Shown here piece after piece: positions 1 to 8,241 of a stretch of 64,000 nucleotides of DNA. Position 1 is the stretch's first letter, and the number at the start of each line of letters is the position of its first letter. Under the pieces are notes generated by a model that made no database searches, had not been told where the DNA came from, and saw only the letters and a list, made by a program, of their open reading frames with translations. The DNA comes from Terriglobus roseus (lineage in GTDB: Bacteria > Acidobacteriota > Terriglobia > Terriglobales > Acidobacteriaceae). Both the position numbers and the translations under genes were made by a program. The DNA lies in contig NZ_FNSD01000001.1 in NCBI RefSeq assembly GCF_900105625.1, positions 3,596,001 through 3,660,000 of the forward strand, read 5' to 3'.

Positions 1-986
1 GGTTCGATCGCGCCGCTCTGGCAGGCGGATCCACCGCTGATGGCCAGCCCTTGCAGATCGAGTGCGATGACGAGTTCCTCGGCGTTCACGCCGGCGAAGC
101 GCAGGGATGCGGTATTCGGCAGGCGGTCAACATGCTCGCTGTTTACGGCCATTCTGGCGATGCGTTCGCGCAGGGAACTTTCAAGCCGGTCGCGCAGCGT
201 CTGAAGCCGCTGCATTCCGCCCTCGAAAAGCCAGGTGCGGGTCATCGCTGCGGCGGTTCCAAAGCCGACGATGCCCGGAACATTCTCAGTGCCCGCGCGA
301 CGCTGGCGCTCGTGGCTGCCGCCGTGCAACATCGGCCGCAGCGTCAGGCCGCTGCGCATCCACAGGGCGCCCACACCTTGCGGGCCATGCATCTTGTGTG
401 CGGACAGGCTCAACAGGTCGCAGCCCAGCGACTTCACATCCACGGGGATTTTGCCACCGGCCTGTACGGCATCCGTGTGCAACAGCGCACCCGCCGCATG
501 GACGATGTCAGCGATGGCACGTATCGGCTGTATGGCTCCTGTCTCATTGTTCGCGAGCATAACGCTCACCAGCTTCGTGTTGTCGCGCAGCAACGCGGAG
601 ACAGCGCCAGGATCGACCACGCCACGGGCATCGCATGGAACACGTGAGACGATTACTCCTGTTGCTTCCAGCGCGTCCGCCGCGTGCAGCACGGCATCAT
701 GCTCGATGGCGCTGACGATCAGGTGATCCCCCAGATGCAGCGTGCCGAAGAGAGCGAGATTGTCGCTCTCCGTGCCGCCGCTGGTGAACGTAATTTCGCT
801 GGCCTTGCCACCGATGAGCGCGGCTATCTGTTCGCGTGCACCGTCGATCGCTCCACGCGCACCCCGGCCAAAGCCATGCACGGCGCTGGCATTGCCAAAA
901 CGGTCGGACCAGAACGGTTCCATCGCGGCCACCACCTCCGGCAGCACGGGCGTGGTCGCGTTGGCGTCCATGTAGATACGGCGCAT
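1..986 (-). CDS. Cysteine desulfurase, NifS/IscS family (3' end cut by window)
   Basis: PLP-dependent enzyme that takes sulfur from L-cysteine as a persulfide for Fe-S cluster or tRNA thiolation. The reading frame starts at ATG 986 (MRRIYMDANATTP) and runs off the window's left edge after 328 codons. Visible landmarks are the N-terminal DANATTP motif, the SAHKMHGPQG segment with the PLP-binding lysine at residue 198, and the GGSACQSG loop with the catalytic cysteine at residue 322. The HERQRRAGTEN segment that precedes the Cys loop in this family is also present. Only the C-terminal end is missing. I cannot tell NifS, IscS and SufS-like roles apart from this fragment; the short Cys loop resembles group I (NifS/IscS). 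A SufT-like gene lies 13 kb away. Confidence 0.92.
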   Translation of the reverse strand, partial: MRRIYMDANATTPVLPEVVAAMEPFWSDRFGNASAVHGFGRGARGAIDGAREQIAALIGGKASEITFTSGGTESDNLALFGTLHLGDHLIVSAIEHDAVLHAADALEATGVIVSRVPCDARGVVDPGAVSALLRDNTKLVSVMLANNETGAIQPIRAIADIVHAAGALLHTDAVQAGGKIPVDVKSLGCDLLSLSAHKMHGPQGVGALWMRSGLTLRPMLHGGSHERQRRAGTENVPGIVGFGTAAAMTRTWLFEGGMQRLQTLRDRLESSLRERIARMAVNSEHVDRLPNTASLRFAGVNAEELVIALDLQGLAISGGSACQSGAIE

Positions 987-1023
987 CGTTTGATTCTATT
1001 GGGCGGCGGATGACGAAATGAAA

Positions 1024-2034
1024 TCAGCGAGATCTCGGCAGCCGCTGCGGACTGCGCAGCAGGAACGTGAACGCGAAGCCGACCGTATCTTCGTGCAGGC
1101 GGAAGCCGTGGCTGTAGAAGCCCGACCACATGGCGTGCGGCGCCACGGGTACGTCAAGGGACAGATTGACACCGTTGTCCTCAGCGAGACCGCTGTTGGT
1201 CTGTACCGTGGCCTGGCCTGGCCTGCCGCTGCGCGGATCGGTCTGGAAGACGGTCTGCGATCCCAGCGGCAGTTGCTCGTAGCCCTCCAGGTAGATGGTG
1301 GAGGCTCGCGGCAACTCCAGGCTGACGCCTGCGCCCAGGTTAAAAAGGTTTCCCCGCGAAGTCTGGGAGCGCTGCAGCCGCTGGTTCTGCAGACGGCTGG
1401 TGGTTCCAATGCCCACATCGATATAAGGCGCCAGGAACGCATCTGACTGCACGTGATCGGTGAAGTTGTAGGTCACCTTGCCTGCGCCGATGCCATCCTC
1501 GGACGATCCGGTGGGTGCCGATAGCGATCCGGTCAGCGTGTTGCCGAAGCTGCCTGCCTTGCCCATGTCGAAGTGCTTCGAACTCCAGTGCGCGGCCATT
1601 ACGGTGTCTCCCGGGACGCCGTGACGAATATCCGTGAGGCGGGTGAAGGACGGAGCCTGGCCGGGAATCGTCGTATCGACCGTGTGTTGCGATCGCAGGT
1701 AGAGAAAGATGGGCGCGGATACGTCTGCGCTGAAGTAGCGGTTGAAGCGATAGGCGAGACTCGGCGTAAGTACGTTCGCCCAGCCGGTCACGGTATCGAA
1801 CTGCGAACTGGTGATGATGCTGGCGTTGAAGCCGCTGCGAAAGGGGATGATGCCGGACGGGCCCAGGCTGCTGGCGACAGCCAGCGCCAGCTCATCGTCA
1901 GACATTGCGTGCCTCGTCTCTGCGGTCGTGGCGGATGGATCCTGCTGCGCGAAGCACGGTGACGCAGCCACACACAGCAGCAATGCCATGGCTGGAGTCC
2001 AACATCGAGAGAAACAGAAAGGCCCTGACCGCAT
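1024..2034 (-). CDS. Outer-membrane beta-barrel-like protein of unknown function
   Basis: 336 aa. An N-terminal signal peptide is visible: a basic start, the hydrophobic stretch MALLLCVAAS, and a likely cleavage near residue 29 after CFA. The mature part has alternating polar/aromatic strands (SLAYRFNRYFSADVSAPIFLYL, TVGFAFTFLLR at the end) and many Gly/Ser/Asn turns, as in porin-like or transporter-like outer-membrane barrels of acidobacteria. I do not recognise a named family. Its 3' end is 37 bp downstream-facing from the cysteine desulfurase start, so the two could be co-transcribed on the minus strand. No substrate can be proposed. Confidence 0.7.
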   Translation of the reverse strand: MRSGPFCFSRCWTPAMALLLCVAASPCFAQQDPSATTAETRHAMSDDELALAVASSLGPSGIIPFRSGFNASIITSSQFDTVTGWANVLTPSLAYRFNRYFSADVSAPIFLYLRSQHTVDTTIPGQAPSFTRLTDIRHGVPGDTVMAAHWSSKHFDMGKAGSFGNTLTGSLSAPTGSSEDGIGAGKVTYNFTDHVQSDAFLAPYIDVGIGTTSRLQNQRLQRSQTSRGNLFNLGAGVSLELPRASTIYLEGYEQLPLGSQTVFQTDPRSGRPGQATVQTNSGLAEDNGVNLSLDVPVAPHAMWSGFYSHGFRLHEDTVGFAFTFLLRSPQRLPRSR

Positions 2035-2088
2035 CAGCGTAAGCCTATCGGTCAGGGCGATCTATGGCAATCAGGTGAGCGGCGATGC

Positions 2089-3225
2089 TCAGGAGCGTGC
2101 GCTCACCGGGATGTACGGTGCGGGATAAGCCGGGCCGGTGTAGTCGGCGCGCGGGCGGATCAGGCGATTGTTATCGTGCTGCTCAATCACGTGGGCAGCC
2201 CATCCGGAGATGCGGCTGACGGCGAAGATCGGTGTGAACAGATCCATGTCAATACCCAGCGTCGTGTAGGTCGATGCGGAGTAGAAGTCAACGTTGGCGT
2301 TCAGCTTCTTTTCGCCCTTCACGAAGCCTTCGATCTTCTCACTCATCTCGTACCACTTCGCATTGCCGGCGGCAGTGCCAAGGTCCTTCGACATACGCCG
2401 CAGGTGCGTTGCGCGAGGGTCTTCCGTCTTGTACACACGGTGGCCGAAGCCGGAGATCTTCTCCTTACGAGCCAGCAGATCGCGGACATACGTGACGGGA
2501 TCCGCACCGGCAGCGTCGATCTGGTACAGCAGCTTCATGACAGCTTCGTTCGCGCCGCCGTGTAGTGGTCCTTTGAGCGCGCCGATGGCGCCCGTAATAG
2601 CAGAGTGGACATCGCTCAGAGTCGCTGCGATCACGCGCGCGGCAAAGGTGGATGCATTCAGTTCGTGGTCCGCGTGCAGGATCAGCGCCACGTCAAACGC
2701 GCGCTCTGCTTCATGAATCGGCTTGACGCCGTTCAGCATGTAGAGGAAATTGCCGGCGTGGCTCAACGACAGATCCGGCTGGACGATGTCCTTGCCCTTG
2801 CGGATGCGGTCGAAGTAGGCCACGATCATGGCGATCTGGCTGGTCAGGCGAAAGCTCTTGCGGACGTTGGCGTCGTGGCTGCTGTCTGCGTCATCCGCGT
2901 CGGTCATGCTCAACAGGCTGACCGTGGTGCGCAGGACTTCCATCACACTTGCATCCTTGGGCAGGCTCTTCAGAAAGTCGAGGACACTCGCGTCCATGAT
3001 GCGGGAGGCGGCAAGGGTCTTCTTGAAGTCTGCGAGTTCTGCTGCAGTCGGCAACTTGCCGAACCATAGAAGGTAGGTACTTTCTTCGAAGGTCGACTTC
3101 GCCGCGAGTTCGTGGATATCGATGCCGCGGTAGGAAAGAACACCCGCGTCGCCATCGATCCAGCAGATTCCGGAGGTAGTTGCGACAACGCCTTCAAGCC
3201 CGCGAGGGGCAACTGCCTGCGACAT
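2089..3225 (-). CDS. gltA: Citrate synthase
   Basis: Condenses acetyl-CoA with oxaloacetate to citrate, entering the TCA cycle; a methylcitrate synthase role cannot be excluded. At 378 aa it is the short bacterial type. The catalytic set is intact: His222 in GPLHGGANEAV, His262 in GFGHRVYKTEDPRA and Asp313 in NVDFYSAS, with the conserved LHADHELNAS segment at 183-192. The start ATG at 3225 follows a good ribosome-binding site (AGGAGC). The region upstream carries a promoter-like pair with a palindrome over the -10 (see 3260-3302), so the gene is probably a single unit under its own control. Confidence 0.95.
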   Translation of the reverse strand: MSQAVAPRGLEGVVATTSGICWIDGDAGVLSYRGIDIHELAAKSTFEESTYLLWFGKLPTAAELADFKKTLAASRIMDASVLDFLKSLPKDASVMEVLRTTVSLLSMTDADDADSSHDANVRKSFRLTSQIAMIVAYFDRIRKGKDIVQPDLSLSHAGNFLYMLNGVKPIHEAERAFDVALILHADHELNASTFAARVIAATLSDVHSAITGAIGALKGPLHGGANEAVMKLLYQIDAAGADPVTYVRDLLARKEKISGFGHRVYKTEDPRATHLRRMSKDLGTAAGNAKWYEMSEKIEGFVKGEKKLNANVDFYSASTYTTLGIDMDLFTPIFAVSRISGWAAHVIEQHDNNRLIRPRADYTGPAYPAPYIPVSARS

Positions 3226-3259
3226 GTGTGGGGTGCTCCTGATGCGAAGAAGGATAAGC

Positions 3260-3302
3260 CTATAAAACGCGTTTATAGCGGATGGATTGTGCGGTTGTCA
3301 TC
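3260..3302 (-). promoter_or_regulatory. Putative sigma70-type promoter of gltA with palindrome over the -10
   Basis: Reading the minus strand upstream of gltA, an ATGACA -35 hexamer is followed by an 18-nt spacer and a TATAAA -10 (complement of 3272-3277). The -10 lies inside an inverted repeat, CTATAAA (3260-3266) and TTTATAG (3272-3278), with a 5-nt centre. This fits a promoter whose melting region could be covered by a dimeric regulator. The promoter call rests on hexamer matches only. Confidence 0.45.
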
Positions 3303-3339
3303 ACGCTTGCGCGAATATCGCCTTCGCCCCCTGTCGCTC

Positions 3340-4350
3340 CTAGGAAACTACCGTGTCAAAGCGGTCCGGGCGAAAGGCCGTGAGTTCCACCGACGTCTCC
3401 ATGCCCAGCATCAGTTGCATCATCAGGTGCGCCGTTGCGGGCGCCAGCAAGATGCCGTTACGGAAGTGTCCCGCCGCCACAAACGCGCGCGCATCCGTCT
3501 GACCCAGAATGGGAAGGTGGTCCGGCGTGTCGGGTCGCAGTCCTGCCCAGCTTGCAAGTTCCGGAGCGTTGGCGAGTGCCGGCAACAGATCGGCTGCTTC
3601 CGCGCGAAGATGCCGTAGGTCCGGCTCGTAGACGCTGCGGTCGAACTGCGCATCTTCAACGGTGGCGCCAACGACCACGGAACCATCCAGCCGCGGCACG
3701 AGGTAGACCCCCTTCGTGCGAATCACGACGTTTCCTACGGTTCCGGAAGCTAACGCACCGGGTGCGTGTACGCGCAGCATCTGACCCTTCGCGGGAGAGA
3801 CCGCTGCGCTCCATGCGCCGGAGCAATCCAGGAACGTACCGGCGTGAATCGTCCCGTCCGGCACGCGAACATTGATGCTGGCGCCGCTCTGGTAGGCGGC
3901 GCGTACGGGAGAGTTTTCGATGACGACCACACCGGCAGCGGTTGCTGCGGCTCGTAGCGCGGGTACCAGCTTGCGAGGGTCCACGCTCGTCTCGGGCAGT
4001 CGTCGATAGCCTGCACCCTGCAGCGCCGGCAGCATGGCGCAATGATGCCGCCAGCCCGCTGCGGCTTCCAGCGTCCAGTGCGTTTCAAAGGGCACGCGCA
4101 GACCGGTGAGCGTCTCGATGCGATCGAGCAGCGCTGGGTAGAGCGCCACGCTGAGGTCGGCCATGGGGGAGAGCTGTCGCGGATTGGAGGGATCGTGCGC
4201 AGCCAGCATGCCAGCCGCCGCCCAGGACGCCTCGCGACCCGCGCTGCCTCGTTCAACCACAACTACCTGGAGGCCGCATTCCTGCAGCTCCAGTGCGCAG
4301 GTCAGCCCCGTGATACCCGCACCCGCGATCACTACGTCCGGAGAATGCAT
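3340..4350 (-). CDS. FAD-dependent glycine oxidase-like protein (ThiO type)
   Basis: 336-aa flavoprotein of the DAO/ThiO family. An FAD-binding GAGITG lies at residues 10-15 and a second acidic patch (VVVERG) follows at 31-36. The C-terminus has the family block GLRPDTPDHLPILG and then AAGHFRNGILLAPATA. ThiO oxidises glycine to the iminoacetate used in thiazole synthesis for thiamine, but no thi gene is adjacent, so a general amine/amino-acid oxidase role stays open. Starts at ATG 4350. It is followed downstream by gltA 114 bp away and faces away from the coiled-coil gene at 4443. Motifs are in the normal order, unlike the DAO-like gene at 53805. Confidence 0.85.
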   Translation of the reverse strand: MHSPDVVIAGAGITGLTCALELQECGLQVVVVERGSAGREASWAAAGMLAAHDPSNPRQLSPMADLSVALYPALLDRIETLTGLRVPFETHWTLEAAAGWRHHCAMLPALQGAGYRRLPETSVDPRKLVPALRAAATAAGVVVIENSPVRAAYQSGASINVRVPDGTIHAGTFLDCSGAWSAAVSPAKGQMLRVHAPGALASGTVGNVVIRTKGVYLVPRLDGSVVVGATVEDAQFDRSVYEPDLRHLRAEAADLLPALANAPELASWAGLRPDTPDHLPILGQTDARAFVAAGHFRNGILLAPATAHLMMQLMLGMETSVELTAFRPDRFDTVVS

Positions 4351-4442
4351 GCGTCTATTCTAAGTTTGCTTTCGTAACCCCGCTCGGACATGCGCGGACG
4401 CTGTGCGCCGTTCTTCATGCCGAGTGATTTCTGGAGGATCTG

Positions 4443-5276
4443 ATGAACGATCTACGCTCGACCCAATATGTGGAAGTCGAGAAGAAGCCGTCGCCCCTGC
4501 TTCTCGGCACGGCAGTCGCCGCGGTGCTGCTTGCCATCGGCGGCCTCATCTGGTCGTTCCTGTTGCAGGGCCGTCTCAACAAGGCGGAGCAGCAGCTGGC
4601 AGCGCAGCAGCAGGCTGCGACGTCCTTGCAGTCACGCCTGTTGGCGTCGGATGCTCGTGCTCGGGCTGCGTCAGAGACGTTCGCACAGCGCCTGGGAACA
4701 ACACAGGCACAGCTCGATGCGCGCACACAGACGATCCTGGCGAAGCAGCAGGCGGACGCAGCCCGCCTGGCCAACTCGCAGCAGGCGGCCGAGCAGCGGA
4801 TCAACACCGAAGTCTCTGCCGTGAAGACGGATGTCGGCAGCGTGAAGTCGGATCTGGGCTCGACCAAGACGGACGTCGGCAGCGTGAAGGCAGATCTCGC
4901 AGACACCAAGTCACAGCTCCAGCGCACCATCGGTGACGCCGGTGTCATGAGCGGCCTGATCGCTCGCAACTCGACTGAGCTCGAAGAGCTGAAGCATAAG
5001 GGCGATCGCACCTACTACGAGTTCAATCTGCAGAAGAACGCACCGCCGACGCTGCTCTCAAGCATCAAGCTGCAGTTGAAGAAGGTGGACGCGAAAAAGG
5101 GTAAGTTCACGCTGGCTCTGAACGCAGACGACAAGGTCGTTGAGAAGAAGGACAAGACCCTGCTGGAGCCGGTGCAGTTCTACAGCGGCAAAAGTCCCGC
5201 GCTCTTTGAGATCGTTGTGAACAGCGTGGATAAGAACAATGTGAAGGGCTACTTGTCCGTACCGAAGGGCCAGTAA
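4443..5276 (+). CDS. Membrane-anchored coiled-coil protein of unknown function
   Basis: 277 aa. A short cytoplasmic N-terminus is followed by one transmembrane helix at about residues 19-41. A long Ala/Gln-rich coiled coil runs from about 42 to 170, and a compact C-terminal domain of about 95 residues follows (from TYYEFNLQKN to the end). Within the coil the phrase TDVGSVKSDLGS/TDVGSVKADLAD recurs in heptad register near residues 127-155. A GGAG ribosome-binding site precedes ATG 4443. I do not recognise the C-terminal domain. The topology suggests a periplasm-facing stalk with a small head. Confidence 0.75.
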   Translation: MNDLRSTQYVEVEKKPSPLLLGTAVAAVLLAIGGLIWSFLLQGRLNKAEQQLAAQQQAATSLQSRLLASDARARAASETFAQRLGTTQAQLDARTQTILAKQQADAARLANSQQAAEQRINTEVSAVKTDVGSVKSDLGSTKTDVGSVKADLADTKSQLQRTIGDAGVMSGLIARNSTELEELKHKGDRTYYEFNLQKNAPPTLLSSIKLQLKKVDAKKGKFTLALNADDKVVEKKDKTLLEPVQFYSGKSPALFEIVVNSVDKNNVKGYLSVPKGQ

Positions 5277-5301
5277 GTCGGCCGCAGCAGCCTGCCAATC
5301 C

Positions 5302-5342
5302 GTGCCCCATACCTGCGTTGCTCCATCGCGCCGGTGTGGGGC
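5302..5342. repeat. Palindromic intergenic element (GCCCCA/TGGGGC family)
   Basis: The arms GCCCCATACC (about 5304-5313) and GGTGTGGGGC (5333-5342) pair with one G-T wobble around a 19-nt loop, between two convergent genes. The core resembles the elements at 20973, 46229, 53664 and 59047. It could act as a bidirectional terminator or be one copy of a dispersed repeat. Confidence 0.5.
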
Positions 5343-5375
5343 CTTCGCACGATGTCCTGAGGATGACCCACTCAG

Positions 5376-5954
5376 CTACTTCGGCAGGGGCACGGTCACG
5401 CGGTCCTGATGGTAGAAATCGATACTCACCTCTGCGGATTTGCGCTTGTCCCACACGGCTTGCGGCACGTTAAAAGCAAACACGACATAGCCACCGGCTG
5501 TCGCACCGGGAGCGATTGATTCCACGCTCTGCAACGGTGTCGGGCCTGCTGTATCGACGGCCGGCTTCATCTTCGGAAACATCGCGGCGAGCCGCGGCAG
5601 ATCGGCCTTTTCAATTGCCGTTGCCTGCATCACCGAGCCGTCTTCCATGGTGAAGCTACCGTTGATGGACTTCACAAACAGCGGGACTTCCGTGTGGTCC
5701 GTGAGGACGACATTGGGGATGACATAGGTCACGTCCTCCGTCTGGTCGTCGCCAACGAGGATGCCACTCCCGCGCGCGTACACCGTATGCACAGGGAAGA
5801 CGCCAACGCGGTCGACGGTGCCGGTCACTTCCTTGTGCAGATAAACCTTCGCGAACCACGCGCCGCCTGCCGCAAGCAGTGCCAGCGCGATCAGCACGGG
5901 GATCAGCATGCTGCGCTGCTTTCCTTCAGCGCCATTCAGTCGAATCTCAGCCAT
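5376..5954 (-). CDS. Membrane-anchored protein of unknown function
   Basis: 192 aa from ATG 5954 (MAEIRLNG). The start is chosen because it lies 4 bp after the polX stop and a single transmembrane helix follows at about residues 16-35; a longer frame from 6008 would overlap polX. The exported part, about 155 residues, is predicted mostly beta and carries no cysteine or motif I recognise. Acidobacterial genomes often pair such short FixH/DUF-like anchored proteins with unrelated neighbours. Tight spacing to polX suggests co-transcription on the minus strand. Confidence 0.7.
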   Translation of the reverse strand: MAEIRLNGAEGKQRSMLIPVLIALALLAAGGAWFAKVYLHKEVTGTVDRVGVFPVHTVYARGSGILVGDDQTEDVTYVIPNVVLTDHTEVPLFVKSINGSFTMEDGSVMQATAIEKADLPRLAAMFPKMKPAVDTAGPTPLQSVESIAPGATAGGYVVFAFNVPQAVWDKRKSAEVSIDFYHQDRVTVPLPK

Positions 5955-5958
5955 GACC

Positions 5959-7728
5959 CTATGCTCCCACACGCGCGGGGCGTGGCCGAAGCGTGGCAAG
6001 GAATGCATCGGATTCGAGTGTGTTGATGACGTCTTTTGGCTCCAGCCATGCGCGGCGAAGCTGGGTGATGCCGAAGCGCATCTTCGCGAGATCCTCGATG
6101 CTGTGCGCGTCCGTATTCACGCTGATCCTGCAACCCAGAGCCTTCGCCTTACGCAGATTCAGATCGCTCAAATCGGCTCGTGCCGGCGCGGCATTGTGTT
6201 CCACCGCGACACCGAGTTCAGCACAGCGTTTCAGGACCGCGTCCATGTCGAAGACATAAGGATCGCGGCGCAGCAGCTTGCGCCCAGTGGGATGGCCGAG
6301 GATGCGCAGGTAGGGATTCTCAATCGCCCGCAGCAGGCGCGCGGTCATCTCGTCGGAGGGCATCTGGAAGGCCGAATGCACGGACCCCACGACGACATCC
6401 ATCATCGCGAGTGTCTCGTCTTCCAGGTCGAGTGAACCATCCTGCAGGATGTCGACCTCGATGCCGGCGAAGACGCGGATGCGGCCTTCCATCTCCGCAT
6501 CGACTGCGCGGATGGCTCGCACATGCGCTTGCGCTCGCGCATCATCCAGGCCGTTGGTCATGGCGAGATTCTTTGAGTGATCCGTGATGGCGATGTACTG
6601 CAGGCCTCGCTCGAGTGCAGCGTCAGCCATCTCGCGAATGGTGAAGCTGCCATCGGTCGCAACGGTGTGCATGTGGACGTCGCCGCGGATATCGGCAAGC
6701 GTGATGAGCGACGGCAGCGAGCCTGCTTCCGCGGCTTCCAGCTCACCGCAGTTCTCGCGCAGTTCCGGCGCAATCCACTGCATGCCGAGTGCCGCGTAGA
6801 TATCTTCTTCGGTTGCGGCAGCGACAATGCTGCTCTCACCCTCTTCAGGGTTCATGCGTGCGAGAGCATATTCACTCAGCGTGTAGCCGCGTTTGAGCGC
6901 CTTCTGCCGCAGCGTCACATTGTGCATCTTCGAGCCGGTGAAATACTGCAGCGCAGCGCCGTAGCTCGCGCGTGGCAGCAGCCGCACATCGACCTGCAGG
7001 CCAGTGCGCAGCGTGAAGCTGACCTTGTTCTGCCCTTTCGCCAGCAACACGTCGATCAACGGCAGGGAAGCGACATACTCGACTGCTGCAGCAACGACAT
7101 CGGCTTCGCAGGCAGGGCCTGTGACGAGGAGGTCAAGGTCTCCGACCGTCTCCCGTCCGCGACGTAAGGAGCCCGCAGGCGTGATGGTTTCGATGCCCGG
7201 AAATTCGCGCAGAAGCGCGGCAATCTTGTCTGCGGTTTCAGCGGCATTGTCGATGCGGAAGCGGCCAGAGTTGCGGCGATGATCCTCAATGCCCTTAAGG
7301 AGTTTGTCGACCTGCTTCTGTCCGAAGCGAGGCAGCTTGGCGAGGTGACCTTCCTTGGCGGCGGTCTCAAGCTGGTCCATATTTTCGATTTGGAGCGCGC
7401 TCCAGAGCAGCGCGACGGTCTTCGGCCCCATGCTTGGCAACCGCAGCAGATCCAGCATGGACGGGCGATATTTTTGCAGCAGCTCGTCCCGCAGCGGCAT
7501 GGAGCCGGTGCGTTCGAGGTCCACGATATTTGCGGCCATGCCTTTGCCGATGCCTGCGATCGCAAGCAATTGCTTTGGGTCGTCGACCAGCGACGCGAGC
7601 GCCGTCGTCTGCTGCTCGACCGCTTCCGCGGCGCGTCGGTAACTGCGCACGCGAAACGGATCGGCTGCGTCAATTTCAAGCAGCGCTGCCGTCTCATCCA
7701 GCAGTCGCGCCATGGTGATGTTGTCCAT
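5959..7728 (-). CDS. polX: DNA polymerase/3'-5' exonuclease PolX (Pol X domain + PHP domain)
   Basis: 589 aa, the normal length for bacterial PolX, which fills gaps in base-excision repair. Order of domains: an N-terminal 8-kDa-like helical domain with helix-hairpin-helix segments (AIAGIGKGMA near 57-65, PSMGPKTVALL near 98-108), then the Pol X palm with GSLRRGRETVGDLDLL. Asp197, Asp199 and Asp247 form the metal triad. A C-terminal PHP domain from about 348 carries HMH (352-354), TDH (382-384), the segments EVDIL, VGSVHSAF, GHPTGR and EHN, and NTDAHS near the end. Both active sites look intact. Start ATG 7728; MARLL at 7713 is an alternative. Confidence 0.95.
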   Translation of the reverse strand: MDNITMARLLDETAALLEIDAADPFRVRSYRRAAEAVEQQTTALASLVDDPKQLLAIAGIGKGMAANIVDLERTGSMPLRDELLQKYRPSMLDLLRLPSMGPKTVALLWSALQIENMDQLETAAKEGHLAKLPRFGQKQVDKLLKGIEDHRRNSGRFRIDNAAETADKIAALLREFPGIETITPAGSLRRGRETVGDLDLLVTGPACEADVVAAAVEYVASLPLIDVLLAKGQNKVSFTLRTGLQVDVRLLPRASYGAALQYFTGSKMHNVTLRQKALKRGYTLSEYALARMNPEEGESSIVAAATEEDIYAALGMQWIAPELRENCGELEAAEAGSLPSLITLADIRGDVHMHTVATDGSFTIREMADAALERGLQYIAITDHSKNLAMTNGLDDARAQAHVRAIRAVDAEMEGRIRVFAGIEVDILQDGSLDLEDETLAMMDVVVGSVHSAFQMPSDEMTARLLRAIENPYLRILGHPTGRKLLRRDPYVFDMDAVLKRCAELGVAVEHNAAPARADLSDLNLRKAKALGCRISVNTDAHSIEDLAKMRFGITQLRRAWLEPKDVINTLESDAFLATLRPRPARVGA

Positions 7729-7796
7729 ACAGCGATGAGATTACATGCCAGACCGTTCGGGCTGCCCGTACTTCCGGGCGACGCTGCCCATGCCCA

Positions 7797-7836
7797 CAAA
7801 AAAGAGGACCGGCGAGGGTTTCGCCGGTGCTGCCTC
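7797..7836 (-). terminator. Rho-independent terminator of the cold-shock gene
   Basis: On the minus strand, immediately after the csp stop codon, an ACCGGCGA/TCGCCGGT stem is framed by GAGG/CCTC and followed by a run of six T. Confidence 0.85.
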
Positions 7837-8058
7837 TTAAGCCTGGGACTGGGTCAGAATCACTGCGTCTGCCTGCGGGCCTTTGCTGCCCTGGATCACG
7901 TCGAACTCAACGGGATCGCCTTCTTTCAGGCTCTTGTAGCCATCCAGCTGGATGGAGCTGTAGTGAACGAAGACATCTGCGCCGCCATCATCACGACCCA
8001 GAAAGCCATAGCCCTTAGCGTTGTTGAACCACTTCACTGTGCCCTTGTACTGTGCCAC
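7837..8058 (-). CDS. Cold-shock protein, CspA family
   Basis: 73-aa single cold-shock domain that binds single-stranded nucleic acid and melts RNA structure. RNP1 ([10 protein letters not shown]) and RNP2 (DVFVHYSSI) are both present, with the N-terminal [11 protein letters not shown] typical of the family. The gene is monocistronic: a strong terminator follows, and about 180 bp of untranslated sequence separates it from the Nudix stop upstream, consistent with the long 5' leaders that cold-shock genes often have. Start ATG 8058. Confidence 0.95.
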   Translation of the reverse strand: MAQYKGTVKWFNNAKGYGFLGRDDGGADVFVHYSSIQLDGYKSLKEGDPVEFDVIQGSKGPQADAVILTQSQA

Positions 8059-8205
8059 GCGTACTCACCACTTGCGCACCATCACTGTCTTCGCTCTCGA
8101 GAGGATGAGCCCTCATCGAGGATGGTGATGAATAGACGTTGAGGACGCTGTTTCGGCGTACAGGGAAGCGGCGGTTCTCACGGTTTTCCGCGTGGCTTCA
8201 ATCGA

Positions 8206-8225
8206 TGTCACAAATTGCCGTGACA
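8206..8225. promoter_or_regulatory. Palindrome, possible operator upstream of csp
   Basis: Perfect inverted repeat TGTCAC-N8-GTGACA in the gap between the Nudix stop and the csp start. The arms resemble operators of dimeric helix-turn-helix regulators, but no specific family is implied. It has no T-run to mark it as a terminator. Confidence 0.35.
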
Positions 8226-8241
8226 ACACGGATTTTGCTGA

